DNA of 64,000 nt from CAVXFL01 sp963761015 (lineage in GTDB: Bacteria > Pseudomonadota > Alphaproteobacteria > Acetobacterales > Acetobacteraceae). Position numbers and translations under genes: made by a program. The notes under the pieces are model-generated. The model was not told the DNA's origin. It worked only from the letters and a program-made list of their open reading frames with translations, and did no database searches. The stretch lies in assembly GCA_963761015.1 (NCBI GenBank), contig CAVXFL010000011.1, positions 124,001 to 188,000 of the forward strand, in the 5' to 3' direction. Every line of letters begins with the position of its first letter. Within the stretch, counting starts at the first letter, position 1. Shown here in pieces: positions 46,601-54,786 of this stretch.

Positions 46601-47157
46601 GCGGCATCGGAGTCCTGGGTCGTGTAGCGCCCGGCCGTGTCGATCAGCACCGCCTGCTCGGTGAACCACCACTCGCAGAGCCTTGTGCCGCCCACGCCGG
46701 CGATCGCGCCCTGCCCCATTTCGGCGGCCAGCGGGAAGCGCAGCCCGGCGTTCAGCAGCGCCGTGGTCTTGCCGGCGCCGGGCGGGCCGATGATCACGTA
46801 CCAGGGCTGCTCGTACAGATAGCCCCGCGTGCCGCGCGCCTTGCGCAACAGGCCGAGCGAAGCGGCGAGCTTTTCCCTGAGCGCCGTGACTTCCTCGGCG
46901 GAGGCGGCAGCGGTCGCGTCCGGGGCCGCCGTGAGCCCCTCGGCCAGCGCCGCCTCGCGCTTGCGCCGCCGGTGGTCGATCCAGAAATTAATGCCGGCCC
47001 ACAGCGCCAGCATCACGACGACGATCACCGCCCGGGCGATGACGCCTTCCAATACCGAAACGAGCGGGCCGAAAAACCAGACCAGGGCGCAGAGCAGCGC
47101 CGTGCCGAACAGGCTCAGCAGCCAGCGGAGAAGCGTGGACGTGAAAATGCGGCGCAT
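43633..47157 (-). CDS. tssM: T6SS membrane-complex protein TssM (IcmF/ImpL)
   Basis: A 1174-residue IcmF-type protein spanning the inner membrane and reaching the outer-membrane lipoprotein TssJ. Two N-terminal transmembrane helices lie at about residues 10-32 and 40-60. The Walker A site GPPGAGKTTALLNAG is at about 124-138 with LIDTAGRY downstream. A third helix (GYAAAVLAVLLVGGALW) lies near residue 430, followed by the large periplasmic part ending in the C-terminal TssJ-binding beta domain. The frame is intact. It sits between tssL (12 bases) and tagF (10 bases). Confidence 0.96.
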   Translation of the reverse strand: MRRIFTSTLLRWLLSLFGTALLCALVWFFGPLVSVLEGVIARAVIVVVMLALWAGINFWIDHRRRKREAALAEGLTAAPDATAAASAEEVTALREKLAASLGLLRKARGTRGYLYEQPWYVIIGPPGAGKTTALLNAGLRFPLAAEMGQGAIAGVGGTRLCEWWFTEQAVLIDTAGRYTTQDSDAAVDKAGWEGFLELLKRTRTRQPLNGVLVAIAVSDVAAATREERLAHARAIRRRVKELSERLGVRVPVYAMLTKADLVAGFTEFFDDLDSERRGQVWGTTFALRQPEAGPLAGFVAEFRLLVERLNARLLERLQAERSPERRSMLAGFPAQVASLEQPLAEFLQEAFGGSRLDPAPFLRGVYLTSGTQEGTPIDRLTGVLARAFGVDQRRAPSLRPQQGRSYFLHRLLTQVVFGEAMLVSSNPGAARRRVLMRAAGYAAAVLAVLLVGGALWRSHAANQQAMDRAGNALAAYTRAANGLKLDPVSDADMPRVVPVLDQARALPVELAREGGGFGLSQTGKLVAGGRAVYRNALEHILLPRLIWRLESQMRGSLERPDFLYQATRVYLMLGGQGPLDPQLVRAWMTLDWEATYPDAVSAPMRASLARHLNKLLAQPLPAVELDGALVAQARTAFSRIPLADRVYSRIKPSAAAQAVPPWTPAAALGPAGTGVFLRKSGKPLTQGIPGFYTVAGFYKVLLPALGNASHEVAQESWVLGRRAEVQPGSSQLLDLERGVIARYEADYARQWDAMLNDLEVVPLRSLPQAVRDLYILSSPQSPMRELLTSVGRELTLTKPPTPAAGVVPASVGQGAAAKATQALANPATAQLQKLLLPAATGQPAPAAPGQAIDDRYKALRNFVGNGPGAPIDGALRLLNELQQQLAKLSAATPGAAPPPPTGEDPAQLLRAEASRDPQPVARWLQTLAVNSTGLRGGGARQMVKAALDGAGGPAPLCQQVAGRYPFNRGASASIPIDDFAKLFAPGGQIDGFVNSQLRPYVDTSTRPWHAQAADGVSPITTAELAPFERAAEIRDLFFAAGGTTPSVRFDITPVSLDDGAKQVTLDLGGVTVTYAHGPTRATQITWPGPNGMQDVRLVFDPPPAAGSGAIQESGPWALFRLFDRGQLQREGSADRYLLTFRLGERQAAFEIRAGSVRNPFAPGILSGFRCPSIK

Positions 47158-47169
47158 CGTTGATTTCTC

Positions 47170-48553
47170 TCAGCCGGCGCGGTGCAGCACCACCTCGATC
47201 CGGCGATTTTCCTCGCGTCCTTCCCGCGTCGCGTTGGACGCGATCGGGTCGGCGTCGGCGCGGCCTTCGGCGGTCATGCGAGAAGCGTCTCCGATCGTCT
47301 GGGCGATGATCACGCGCGCGGCCTCGGCGCGGGCGGTGGAAAGCTGGAAGTTCGAGGGGAAGCGCACGGTGCGGATCGGCTGGTTGTCAGTGTAGCCGAT
47401 CACCTGCACCTTTCCGGGCTCCTGCTTCAGCGCGGCGCCGATCCGCTCCAGCAGCGGGTGGAAACGCTGCTGCACGGTGGCGCTGCCGGAGGCGAACAGG
47501 CCGCCGTTGCGGATACGCACGATCGGCGTGGACGGCGTGCCGAGCACCTTGACCAGTCCCTCGTCGATCTCCGGCTTCAGGAAGGTGCGCAGCTTGTCGA
47601 GCGAGGTCGGTTCGGCGGCGGGCGGCGGCGGTGGCGGCGGCTGCACCGGCGCGACGCGGGCAATTTTCGGCATGTGCGACAGCGGCGCCGCCAGCATCCC
47701 TCGTACAGCGCGTCGGATTGTGCGTTCAGCCCGTTGGAGAACCAGACGAACAGGCCGGCGATCGCGGCCAAGGCCACGCTGGCCACGACCCAGACCGGCA
47801 CCACGGCGCGCGCCGGCCGATACGGGGCCGAGGCGCCGCGCCAGTGCGGCGACGAGCTCGGGCTCGGCCGGCTGCTGCCGCTGGCGCAGGATCAGCTCGT
47901 AGACTTCCTCGCGCAGCTTATCGAGTTCGGCCGGGCCGCGGGGCCGCACCCGGAATTCGCCCATGTACCCGAGCGACATGCAAAGATACATGAGTTCCAG
48001 GACTTGCAGAAACTTGCCTGGATACTGGCGCATCTGTGCGAGCAGATCGAAGAAGCCCTCGCCGCCTTCGACCCGCTGATGGAATGTGGCGACCAGCGAA
48101 TTGGCGGCCCACGCGCCGTGGCTGCCCCAGGGCGAATTCTGCACGATGTCGTCGAGGCTGGCGCACAGCGCATAATGCGCCGGGCCGCAAGACTTCGAGC
48201 GGCACGCCGGCATCGCGCGCGCGGGTCTCGAAGGCGCGGATTTCGCGCACCGCGCGCTCACGCAGGTCGGCCGGGTCGGGCTGGCTGAGCGTGTTGCGCA
48301 GCCGAGCGATCAGTTGCAGCAACGGCGCGGCCGCCTGGGTCAGCACCGAGATGCCGGTCGCGACGCCTTCCGGCGCCTCGGCGGGCGTGATCGCGGGCGC
48401 GACCGGTTCCTGCGCCGGCGGCCGCCACGGCGCCGCCGCCCGATCCTCCGCCGGCGGCGCGGCCTGCGGCGGCGGCGCCCGGCGGCCGCCGGGCGCGGGT
48501 CGGATGACCGTGCGCTCGCTGTCGTCGGGTTCGGCAAACGGATTGTCACTCAT
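47170..48553 (-). CDS. tssL: T6SS membrane-complex protein TssL with OmpA domain (DotU/ImpK), three frame breaks
   Basis: The gene start reads MSDNPFAEPDDSERTVIRPA and a Pro-rich segment, then the DotU helical domain (AHYALCASLDDIVQNSPWG, LELMYLCMSLGYMGEFRV). One transmembrane helix (VPVWVVASVALAAIAGLFVWF) and a C-terminal OmpA peptidoglycan-binding domain (VIGYTDNQPIRTVRFPSN, EGREENRRIEVVL) follow. The frame is broken near 48183 (extra base in GGG), 47825 (extra base in GGGG) and 47697 (missing base). The repaired product is about 460 residues. The three breaks were called from conserved blocks falling in different frames. Confidence 0.88.
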
Positions 48554-48574
48554 GCGCCGAAGTCCCCAAATCCC

Positions 48575-49900
48575 TCACCCCCGGATCGCCCATAGCTCCA
48601 TGCGTAATCCGGGAAAATCGCCGGAGACATGGATGGCGAACCCGCCGGAGTTCTGCATCTGTTGCCAATGCGGACTGTTGCGGTCCAGTTCGAAATACGT
48701 CGCCCCCGCGTAGAACGGCAACTGGCGCGGCGCCACCGGCAACGGCCGCACGGCGATGCCGGGCAGCGCCACGTTGACGAGTTCGCGGATCTGCTCGACC
48801 GCGCCGATCTTCACCTGGCTGGGGAACAGCCGGCGCAGGTTCTCGCTGGGCACGTCGGCCTGCACGCAGAGAACGAACGTGCCGCGCAGCACCGTGCGAT
48901 CGACGATCGGACCGACGCGCACGCCGTGCCGGCGCTCCTGCAACGGAATTGGGATCGCCGTCGCCTCGATCACCGCCGAGAGCGAGCGGCGCAGATCGGC
49001 CACCACGGGCGCAAAACTGCGTTGCAGATCGTCGTGCCGGTACGGCGGGTAATGTTGCGGCCGCCGCGACGCCTCGGTGAACGTACCGAACTCGCCAGCC
49101 ATCTGCACCAGCGCGGAATACAGCTCTTCCGGATGCACGTTGCCGGCATCCGCCCAGTGCTCGAACAGCTTCTGCCAGCGGTTCACCACTTGCAGCAGCA
49201 TGAAATCCTGCACCTCGGCGGCGCCGCGCGAGCCCGGCGCCGTCAATCGCGCCGCGAACGCCTCGCCCCGCTGGTTCAGCATGCCCGCCAGTTCGGTGAG
49301 CAACCCCGACAGCGGCGCGACGGCCGAGCAAAGCAGCGCGGGCGGAATCCAGTTCTCGTCCAGCAGCACGCGCTTGTCCGCCGTCACCTCGACCACGCGG
49401 GCGAGTCCGATGCAGAGCCAGCCGGTGCGCTCCTCGGTTTCCAGCATGTAGCGCATGCGCAGCCGCCCGATCTGTAATTCGGCCGGCTGCGGCGAGGCGG
49501 AATGCGTGTCGTATGCTTCGAAGCCGCGCAGCGCGTAGCGGCCCTCTTCCGCGCCGTTCGCCGCGATTTCCACCGCCCCCGGCTGGCGTACCGGAATGGC
49601 GAGATAAACTAGGCAGCGGCGCGCCGATTCCGGCAGTTCGAGCGGCGGCGGATGATCGGTTTCGCCGGGCAACGAAAACGGCGTTCCGTCCTCGAACACG
49701 CCGGCGGCGGCGCTGAGCGCGAAACGCCCGGTGGCCAGCAGGTCGCGGTCGATCGCCATCTCGATGAGGCCCCAGCGATGCGGTGCCAGCGATGCCGTGC
49801 GCCCGCGCACGAACGCCTCCAGCCAGCGGTCCTGCTGCTGAAAATGCTGCGCCCGCAGGAACATGCCTTCCTGCCAGACGACGCGGTTCGTCCAACTCAT
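48575..49900 (-). CDS. tssK: T6SS baseplate protein TssK (ImpJ)
   Basis: A 441-residue TssK, intact. It starts with the hallmark VVWQEGMFLRAQHFQQQDRWLE, continues through RTASLAPHRWGL and the middle region LSGLLTELAGMLNQRGEAF, and ends with FYAGATYFELDRNSPHW and a short tail. TssK trimers tie the baseplate to the TssJLM membrane complex. It lies 21 bases before tssL and 64 bases after tssJ. Confidence 0.96.
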   Translation of the reverse strand: MSWTNRVVWQEGMFLRAQHFQQQDRWLEAFVRGRTASLAPHRWGLIEMAIDRDLLATGRFALSAAAGVFEDGTPFSLPGETDHPPPLELPESARRCLVYLAIPVRQPGAVEIAANGAEEGRYALRGFEAYDTHSASPQPAELQIGRLRMRYMLETEERTGWLCIGLARVVEVTADKRVLLDENWIPPALLCSAVAPLSGLLTELAGMLNQRGEAFAARLTAPGSRGAAEVQDFMLLQVVNRWQKLFEHWADAGNVHPEELYSALVQMAGEFGTFTEASRRPQHYPPYRHDDLQRSFAPVVADLRRSLSAVIEATAIPIPLQERRHGVRVGPIVDRTVLRGTFVLCVQADVPSENLRRLFPSQVKIGAVEQIRELVNVALPGIAVRPLPVAPRQLPFYAGATYFELDRNSPHWQQMQNSGGFAIHVSGDFPGLRMELWAIRG

Positions 49901-49964
49901 GTGGGCGAGCGCTTTCCCCCTGCCTCGCCGGAAGCGGCGAGCCGGCTACAGCGTAGCACCTCGG

Positions 49965-50423
49965 CTACGTGGGAGCGAGCGTCGCGGTAACGCCGTGGAT
50001 CTTCAGCGTGAGCCGCGTCGGTCCGTGCGGCGCGACCGGATTGACCACGCGCCAATGCGCGCGGTCGATGTCGCGGAACAGCACCGCCACGCCGAGGAAC
50101 TGCACGCCCGGCTTCAGCTCGCGCTTGACCGCCTTCGTTTCGCCTGGTCGGACGATGATCTGCTCCGAGCCGAGCGACTGGTCGCCGAGCGTCTGCGCCT
50201 CCTTGTCCTTGAGCGCGAACACGTCGGCGCTCTCGAACTTGCCCGTTGCTGCGAGCTGATAAAGCCGCACCGCAACCGGCGCCGGACGGCCGGCGTGATC
50301 GGGGTTCTGGTCGGGACCACCGATGATCGTGAGGTCGAGCACGGGCGGGGGTGGCGGCGGTGGCGGCGTCGCGCAGGCGGCGAGCGCGGCAGGCAAGGCC
50401 AGCACAGCGCGGCGTGATATCAT
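49965..50423 (-). CDS. tssJ: T6SS outer-membrane lipoprotein TssJ
   Basis: A 152-residue lipoprotein. Signal peptide MISRRAVLALPAALAAC has a lipobox LAAC with Cys17. The mature part has a Pro run and a TssJ-type beta-sandwich (VAVRLYQLAATGKFESADVFAL, FLGVAVLFRDIDRAHWR). TssJ anchors TssM at the outer membrane. Its ATG overlaps the tagH stop by 4 bases. Many rhizobial imp clusters lack an obvious tssJ, so its presence is informative. Confidence 0.92.
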   Translation of the reverse strand: MISRRAVLALPAALAACATPPPPPPPPVLDLTIIGGPDQNPDHAGRPAPVAVRLYQLAATGKFESADVFALKDKEAQTLGDQSLGSEQIIVRPGETKAVKRELKPGVQFLGVAVLFRDIDRAHWRVVNPVAPHGPTRLTLKIHGVTATLAPT

Positions 50424-51868
50424 CTCGGTGGTCCCTCCCGTTGTTTGACCTCGTCCAGCGCCTGCTCGTACGCACGCGCGAAGGCCTTGCCGAAAATGCT
50501 GTCGAAATCGTCGGCCAGCGCCCTGCTGATGCGCGCATGCAGCTTCTCGTAGGCGTCCCAGGCACGCGCCTTCTTCTGCGCCGGCACCAGCGCCAACCCG
50601 CCCTGTTCCGCCTCCTGGCGCAGCACGGCCGGATCGAGTTCCGCGAGCAGCGAGCGCACCGCCGCCTGCATGGCGGTCATGGTGGCAAGCTCGTGCAGCC
50701 GCATGTCGCGCAGCGCGTCGGCGATGGCGGCGGACGGCTGCATGCTAACCCGACGGCCGGTGCCGAGCAGGGCGGACAGCGCGTCGTCGGCATCGGCGGA
50801 GAATTTCAGCGGATTGTTGCCGCTCGAGCGGATCATCGTCTGCTCGATGCGGAACTCGCCCTTGATGGCGGCGCGGGCGATCAGGACGTCGCGCAACCCG
50901 CCCACAAGCACCCGGAACGCGCGGCCCAATTCCTCGAAGGTCGCCGACGGATCGGCAAGCCTGGCGTCCTGCATGCCGACGCCGCGGATGAAACTGGCGA
51001 GCAGCGAGGCATCGGCGGGCGCGACCGGCGGCGGCTGGGCGGGCGGTGGCTGGGCGGGCCGCGCCGGCCGGGGCGGCGGCGCAACCTCCTCGAACTCGTC
51101 GGCGTCCGGCGCGGGCGGGCCGAGATCCGGCGCCGGCGGCAGGTCGTCGGGGATTCGCGCCACAGGCGGCGCCGGCGCGGGGCGCGGCGGCGGTCGCGGA
51201 ACGGGCGCTACGCGCGGCGGTGGCGAGCGCGGCGGCGGCGGCGGGTCCGGCTGCGCGGGGGAGAGATCGAGGTCCCAGTCGTCCGGGATCACCGGTGCCG
51301 GCCCGGAGGGCGGGCGAAACGCGTCCTCCAGCCCCGGATTGTGGTCAGACTGGGTTGGAAAGCCGAGCCCGTCCTCGCGCGGCTCGGACGCGAGCGGATC
51401 GAAATCCGACGGCAGTTGCATCTGCTCCGGCGCGACCACGCGCTCGAGCGGCGGCTGCTCGGCGAACGGCGAGCGCGCCGGCGCAAAGGGATCGTCGCCG
51501 AACGGATCGTCCCGGCGGGCGGGATCGGCGCGGCGGGGCGACGGCGCGGCCGCCTCGATCAGCCGCGCCTCGATTTCGTACGGGCCGAGATGCAGCCGGT
51601 CGCCGTCGCGCAGCGCGCGCGGCTTGCCCGGCCCGACCGGCTCCGCCTCGCGGTTCAGGAAGGTGCCGTTCGTGCTCGTGTCGGCGAGCTGCCAGCCGCC
51701 GGAACGGAACGCCAGCACGCAGTGGCGCTTGGACAGGTGCCGGTCCGGATCGGGCAGCATCCAGTCGTTCTCCGAACCGCGGCCGATGCTGAACTCGCCG
51801 CCCGTCACCTCGCGCGTTTCCGGCGGAACGGCGTCCGGGCAGCGCAGCATGGTGAGAACGAGCGTCAC
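50420..51868 (-). CDS. tagH: FHA-domain T6SS regulator TagH (Fha/ImpI)
   Basis: A 482-residue protein with an N-terminal forkhead-associated domain (GEFSIGRGSENDWMLPDPDR and SKRHCVLAF, ending DTSTNGTFLN, about residues 24-72). A long Pro/Arg-rich linker follows (about 90-290), then the T6SS C-terminal domain (SLLASFIRGVGMQDARLADP to ADDFDSIFGKAFARAYE). FHA binds the phosphothreonine made by the PpkA-type kinase and promotes assembly. It is translationally coupled to tssJ and lies 4 bases after the PAAR gene. Confidence 0.94.
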   Translation of the reverse strand: MTLVLTMLRCPDAVPPETREVTGGEFSIGRGSENDWMLPDPDRHLSKRHCVLAFRSGGWQLADTSTNGTFLNREAEPVGPGKPRALRDGDRLHLGPYEIEARLIEAAAPSPRRADPARRDDPFGDDPFAPARSPFAEQPPLERVVAPEQMQLPSDFDPLASEPREDGLGFPTQSDHNPGLEDAFRPPSGPAPVIPDDWDLDLSPAQPDPPPPPRSPPPRVAPVPRPPPRPAPAPPVARIPDDLPPAPDLGPPAPDADEFEEVAPPPRPARPAQPPPAQPPPVAPADASLLASFIRGVGMQDARLADPSATFEELGRAFRVLVGGLRDVLIARAAIKGEFRIEQTMIRSSGNNPLKFSADADDALSALLGTGRRVSMQPSAAIADALRDMRLHELATMTAMQAAVRSLLAELDPAVLRQEAEQGGLALVPAQKKARAWDAYEKLHARISRALADDFDSIFGKAFARAYEQALDEVKQREGPPR

Positions 51869-51872
51869 CCGG

Positions 51873-52163
51873 TCATCCTATCAGCACGGTCGGGGCGCCG
51901 AGAATGATGGTACCGCCATGCGCGGTGAGATCGCCCATGCGCGCCGCCGGCTGACCGCAGACCAGCACCTTGAACGAGCCGAGCGCGATCACGTCGGGGG
52001 GGCCGACGCAGACCGCCATGTCGCCGACCCGCGCCTGCGGCAGCCCGCAGGTCAGCACGGTTATGGCGGCGGGCGGCAGGATCGGGCCGCCGACATGCGG
52101 CACCACGCCGGTGACCATCGGGCAGACATGCATGTCGGTGATGCGGGCGGCGGGCAGACCCAT
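51873..52163 (-). CDS. PAAR-domain spike tip protein
   Basis: A 96-residue PAAR protein with three related motifs: ARITDMHVCP, ARVGDMAVC and ARMGDLTAHGG. The first region TDMHVCPMVTGVVPHVGGPI is the typical metal-binding start. PAAR proteins sharpen the VgrG spike and can carry effectors. Its start overlaps the previous stop as TGATG. There is no C-terminal toxin extension, so cargo would attach by other means. Confidence 0.93.
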   Translation of the reverse strand: MGLPAARITDMHVCPMVTGVVPHVGGPILPPAAITVLTCGLPQARVGDMAVCVGPPDVIALGSFKVLVCGQPAARMGDLTAHGGTIILGAPTVLIG

Positions 52164-52768
52164 CAGGGTGTCTCCGGTTCCAGCCGGCCGACGCCGCCGC
52201 CGGCGATGTCGCGGGCGCTGGTCAGAAAGGCGGCGAGCCGGGCCGGCTGGCGCGTCGGGTCGCCGCGCACCGAGGCGAGCGTCACCGCCCCGGAAACCGC
52301 TTTCCCGGTCAGATCGTCAGCCGGCGGCACTTTCGGATTTTCCGGCGGCGAGAGCGAATCCCCGCTGAAGAACGCCGCGACGGCCGCCCAGGCCTCGGGC
52401 GTCTGCGTACCCGCTTGCTGCGCCTTGTCCATCGCGGCGCGGCGGATTTCGTCGGTCTGCCGGCGCACCCACAGCTCGGCGCCCTCCAGCGCCTGGCGGT
52501 CGAGCTCGGGCAGGTTCGCGGGCGTGGTGTGGCGCGCGCACATGCACGCCCACCAGACCGATTTGCGCTTGGGCAGCGTGTGCGCGAACAGCCGCACCGC
52601 ATCGAGCAGAAACCCGCCGGCCTCGAGCGCCGCGAGCGCCTCGGGCGCCGTCGCCTGGCCGGCAACCGCGGCCGCCGGCTCCTCGGCCAGTTCGGCGCGC
52701 GCGATCAAGATCGGCAAGCCGACCGGCTGCAGCTTCGCGAGCATCGCTCCGTTCGTTCCCCCGGACAT
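52163..52768 (-). CDS. DUF6931-like T6SS-linked protein between VgrG and PAAR
   Basis: A 201-residue, mostly helical, cytosolic protein. The core pattern FLLDAVRLFAHTLPKRKSVWWACMCAR, ELWVRRQTDEIRRAAMDKA and AWAAVAAFFSGDSLSPP resembles the DUF6931 family, which I recall as associated with T6SS spike genes; this assignment is from memory. It lies 7 bases after vgrG and overlaps the PAAR start. Position suggests an adaptor or chaperone that loads PAAR onto VgrG, but its function is not established. Confidence 0.7.
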   Translation of the reverse strand: MSGGTNGAMLAKLQPVGLPILIARAELAEEPAAAVAGQATAPEALAALEAGGFLLDAVRLFAHTLPKRKSVWWACMCARHTTPANLPELDRQALEGAELWVRRQTDEIRRAAMDKAQQAGTQTPEAWAAVAAFFSGDSLSPPENPKVPPADDLTGKAVSGAVTLASVRGDPTRQPARLAAFLTSARDIAGGGVGRLEPETP

Positions 52769-52775
52769 CGCGTGG

Positions 52776-54749
52776 TCAGCCGATCATGATAATGCCACCC
52801 TGGGCCTGCAGCATGGCGCTGCCGTTCACCTGGGTCATCAAGCCCTTCACCTGCGTCTGTATCTGGCCTTCGATCGTGATCATCATGCCTTTGATCGTCA
52901 CCCCCATCTGGTCGATCTTAATGCTGCTGCTTCCGACCGTCATGGTGATCCCCTGCATCGCGGTCTCGTCAATCTTGCCGAGCCCCGCCTTGGTGGACAG
53001 GTTGCCCAGCTTGAGCTCGACCGACATGTTGCCCATCGACAGCGTGGTCGACAGGTTGCCCTGCTTCAGCAGCAGGGTGTCGTTGCCCATGTCGATCGTC
53101 GTGTCGCGGTTGCCTTTCTGGATTTCGATCTTCTGATTGCCACCGATCGTGACCGTCTCGTCCGCCTTTACCGTTTTGATGCGGCAATTGTCCACGGTCA
53201 GCTTCTGGTCATGCTCGACCTCGATCGTATGGTCCTTCTCGGCGTGCAGGAAGACCAGTTCATTGCCTTTCTTGTCGTCGATCGAGAATTCCGAGAAGTT
53301 CGACGAGCTGCCGTTCAAGGAAGAGCGCGTGCGCCATCCGCTCTTGGTTTTCTGGCCCGGCAGCGGAAAGGTGGGCATGTTGCTGGCATTGTAGAGGCAG
53401 CCGGCCACGATCGGCCGGTCCGGGTCGCCCTCCAGGAAGACGATCAGCACCTCCATGCCGATGCGCGGCAGGATCTGGGCACCCCACTGATTCCCGGCCC
53501 ATCCCTGCACGACCCGCAAATAGGCACTGCTGTTCGCGTCCTTCTTGCCCAGCCGGTCCCAATAAAACTGAACTTTTACGCGGCCGTATTTATCGGCGTA
53601 GATTTCCTCCCCTGACGGCCCGACCACCAGCGCGGTCTGCGGCCCCTGGATCGTCGGTCGTGGCGTGAAGCGCGCCGGCCGGAACTTGGCTTTGCTCGCC
53701 GCCGCCCAAAACTGGTTGCTGTACATCGGGGCGGAGGTGGTGACGCCGAGATTTGACAAGTCGTGCGCGCGGTGCTCCACCCCCAGGACCGCGAAGACCT
53801 CGGTTTTCCCGGCGTATTCCGGCGCCAAGTCGAGTGAAAACGTCTTGCCGCAGTGGAACGTCGTCGCGGCCCCGCGCCCCCTGACGACATCCCAGCCGGT
53901 TTCCTCCTGTTCGATGCGCAACTCGGCAAGTTTTTTGCCGCGATCCGTCTTCAGAAACCCACCCGGATAATCGTAGACCTCGTACTTCGTCATTTGTTTC
54001 ACGGGTAGGACCGATGGCGCGGAGCCCTCCAGCTCCGTGTCCGGCGTCTCGAAGTTGTAGTCCTTCAAGGTCCACTTGCCGGGTCGAAACTCGTAGCTTC
54101 GCTCCCACTCGCTGATGCAGCCCAAGCTCGGCGTGCTCGAGTACGTGACCAGTTCCTTCTCGGAATCCCGGAACGACGAGGGATTGTCCGCCAGTGTCAG
54201 GACGTGCCGCCCGTCCTGGTGCTTGAAGTAATAGAATATGCCCTCTTCCTCGAGCAGCCGCGCGACGAAGTTGAAGGCTGTTTCGCGATACTGCACGCGG
54301 TATTCGTGGACCGGGTGGTCGCCAGTGACCCCTCCGAAATCGAAGTCCGCGAATCCGTGGTCGTTGAAGATCTGCTGGACGATGTCCGGCACGGATTGGT
54401 TCTGGAAGATCCGGCAGTCCGTCGTGCGGGTGAGGAACCAGAGCCACGGGACGACGTGCGCGCGGTAAATGCGGCGGTCGCGGAACGACAGTTCCGCGGC
54501 GTGCAGGCGGCTGATAAATCCGTTGAAATAACTGACCGGCGCCTGCTCCGGACTTACCGTCCACGTCACGCTCTGACCCACCAAGCTACTCGGGTCGATG
54601 CTCAGGTTCTCGGACACCAATTCCAATTCGAACGCGAACAGCTCCGATATCGCCTCTCGGCCCTGAAAGCCGAGCAGCACGAAGTCCTCGTCCCCGACCG
54701 GATGCGTGAGGGAGATCAGCGCGAGTTCCTGGAGGTCGGCGTCGCTCAT
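52776..54749 (-). CDS. vgrG: T6SS spike protein VgrG (TssI)
   Basis: A 657-residue VgrG, intact. The gp27-like head has LGFQGREAISELFAFELELVSE, RLLEEEGIFYYFKHQDGRHVL and the gp5-like OB region YADKYGRVKVQFYWDRLGKKD, with GMEVLIVFLEGDPDRPIVAGC. The C-terminal needle consists of repeated beta-helix strands with GN-x-x-T/S patterns (about residues 540-640). There is no fused toxin domain. It is followed by DUF6931 and PAAR genes and preceded by a candidate cargo gene 37 bases upstream. Confidence 0.96.
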   Translation of the reverse strand: MSDADLQELALISLTHPVGDEDFVLLGFQGREAISELFAFELELVSENLSIDPSSLVGQSVTWTVSPEQAPVSYFNGFISRLHAAELSFRDRRIYRAHVVPWLWFLTRTTDCRIFQNQSVPDIVQQIFNDHGFADFDFGGVTGDHPVHEYRVQYRETAFNFVARLLEEEGIFYYFKHQDGRHVLTLADNPSSFRDSEKELVTYSSTPSLGCISEWERSYEFRPGKWTLKDYNFETPDTELEGSAPSVLPVKQMTKYEVYDYPGGFLKTDRGKKLAELRIEQEETGWDVVRGRGAATTFHCGKTFSLDLAPEYAGKTEVFAVLGVEHRAHDLSNLGVTTSAPMYSNQFWAAASKAKFRPARFTPRPTIQGPQTALVVGPSGEEIYADKYGRVKVQFYWDRLGKKDANSSAYLRVVQGWAGNQWGAQILPRIGMEVLIVFLEGDPDRPIVAGCLYNASNMPTFPLPGQKTKSGWRTRSSLNGSSSNFSEFSIDDKKGNELVFLHAEKDHTIEVEHDQKLTVDNCRIKTVKADETVTIGGNQKIEIQKGNRDTTIDMGNDTLLLKQGNLSTTLSMGNMSVELKLGNLSTKAGLGKIDETAMQGITMTVGSSSIKIDQMGVTIKGMMITIEGQIQTQVKGLMTQVNGSAMLQAQGGIIMIG

Positions 54750-54786
54750 GGAAACACCCGTTGTTCGCTCGAAACACCAACAGCGA

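Noticed and set aside
43153..47163. Open frame of over 1300 codons on the plus strand across tssM
   Set aside because: It is antisense to an intact tssM; the product is Arg/Gln-rich low complexity without motifs.
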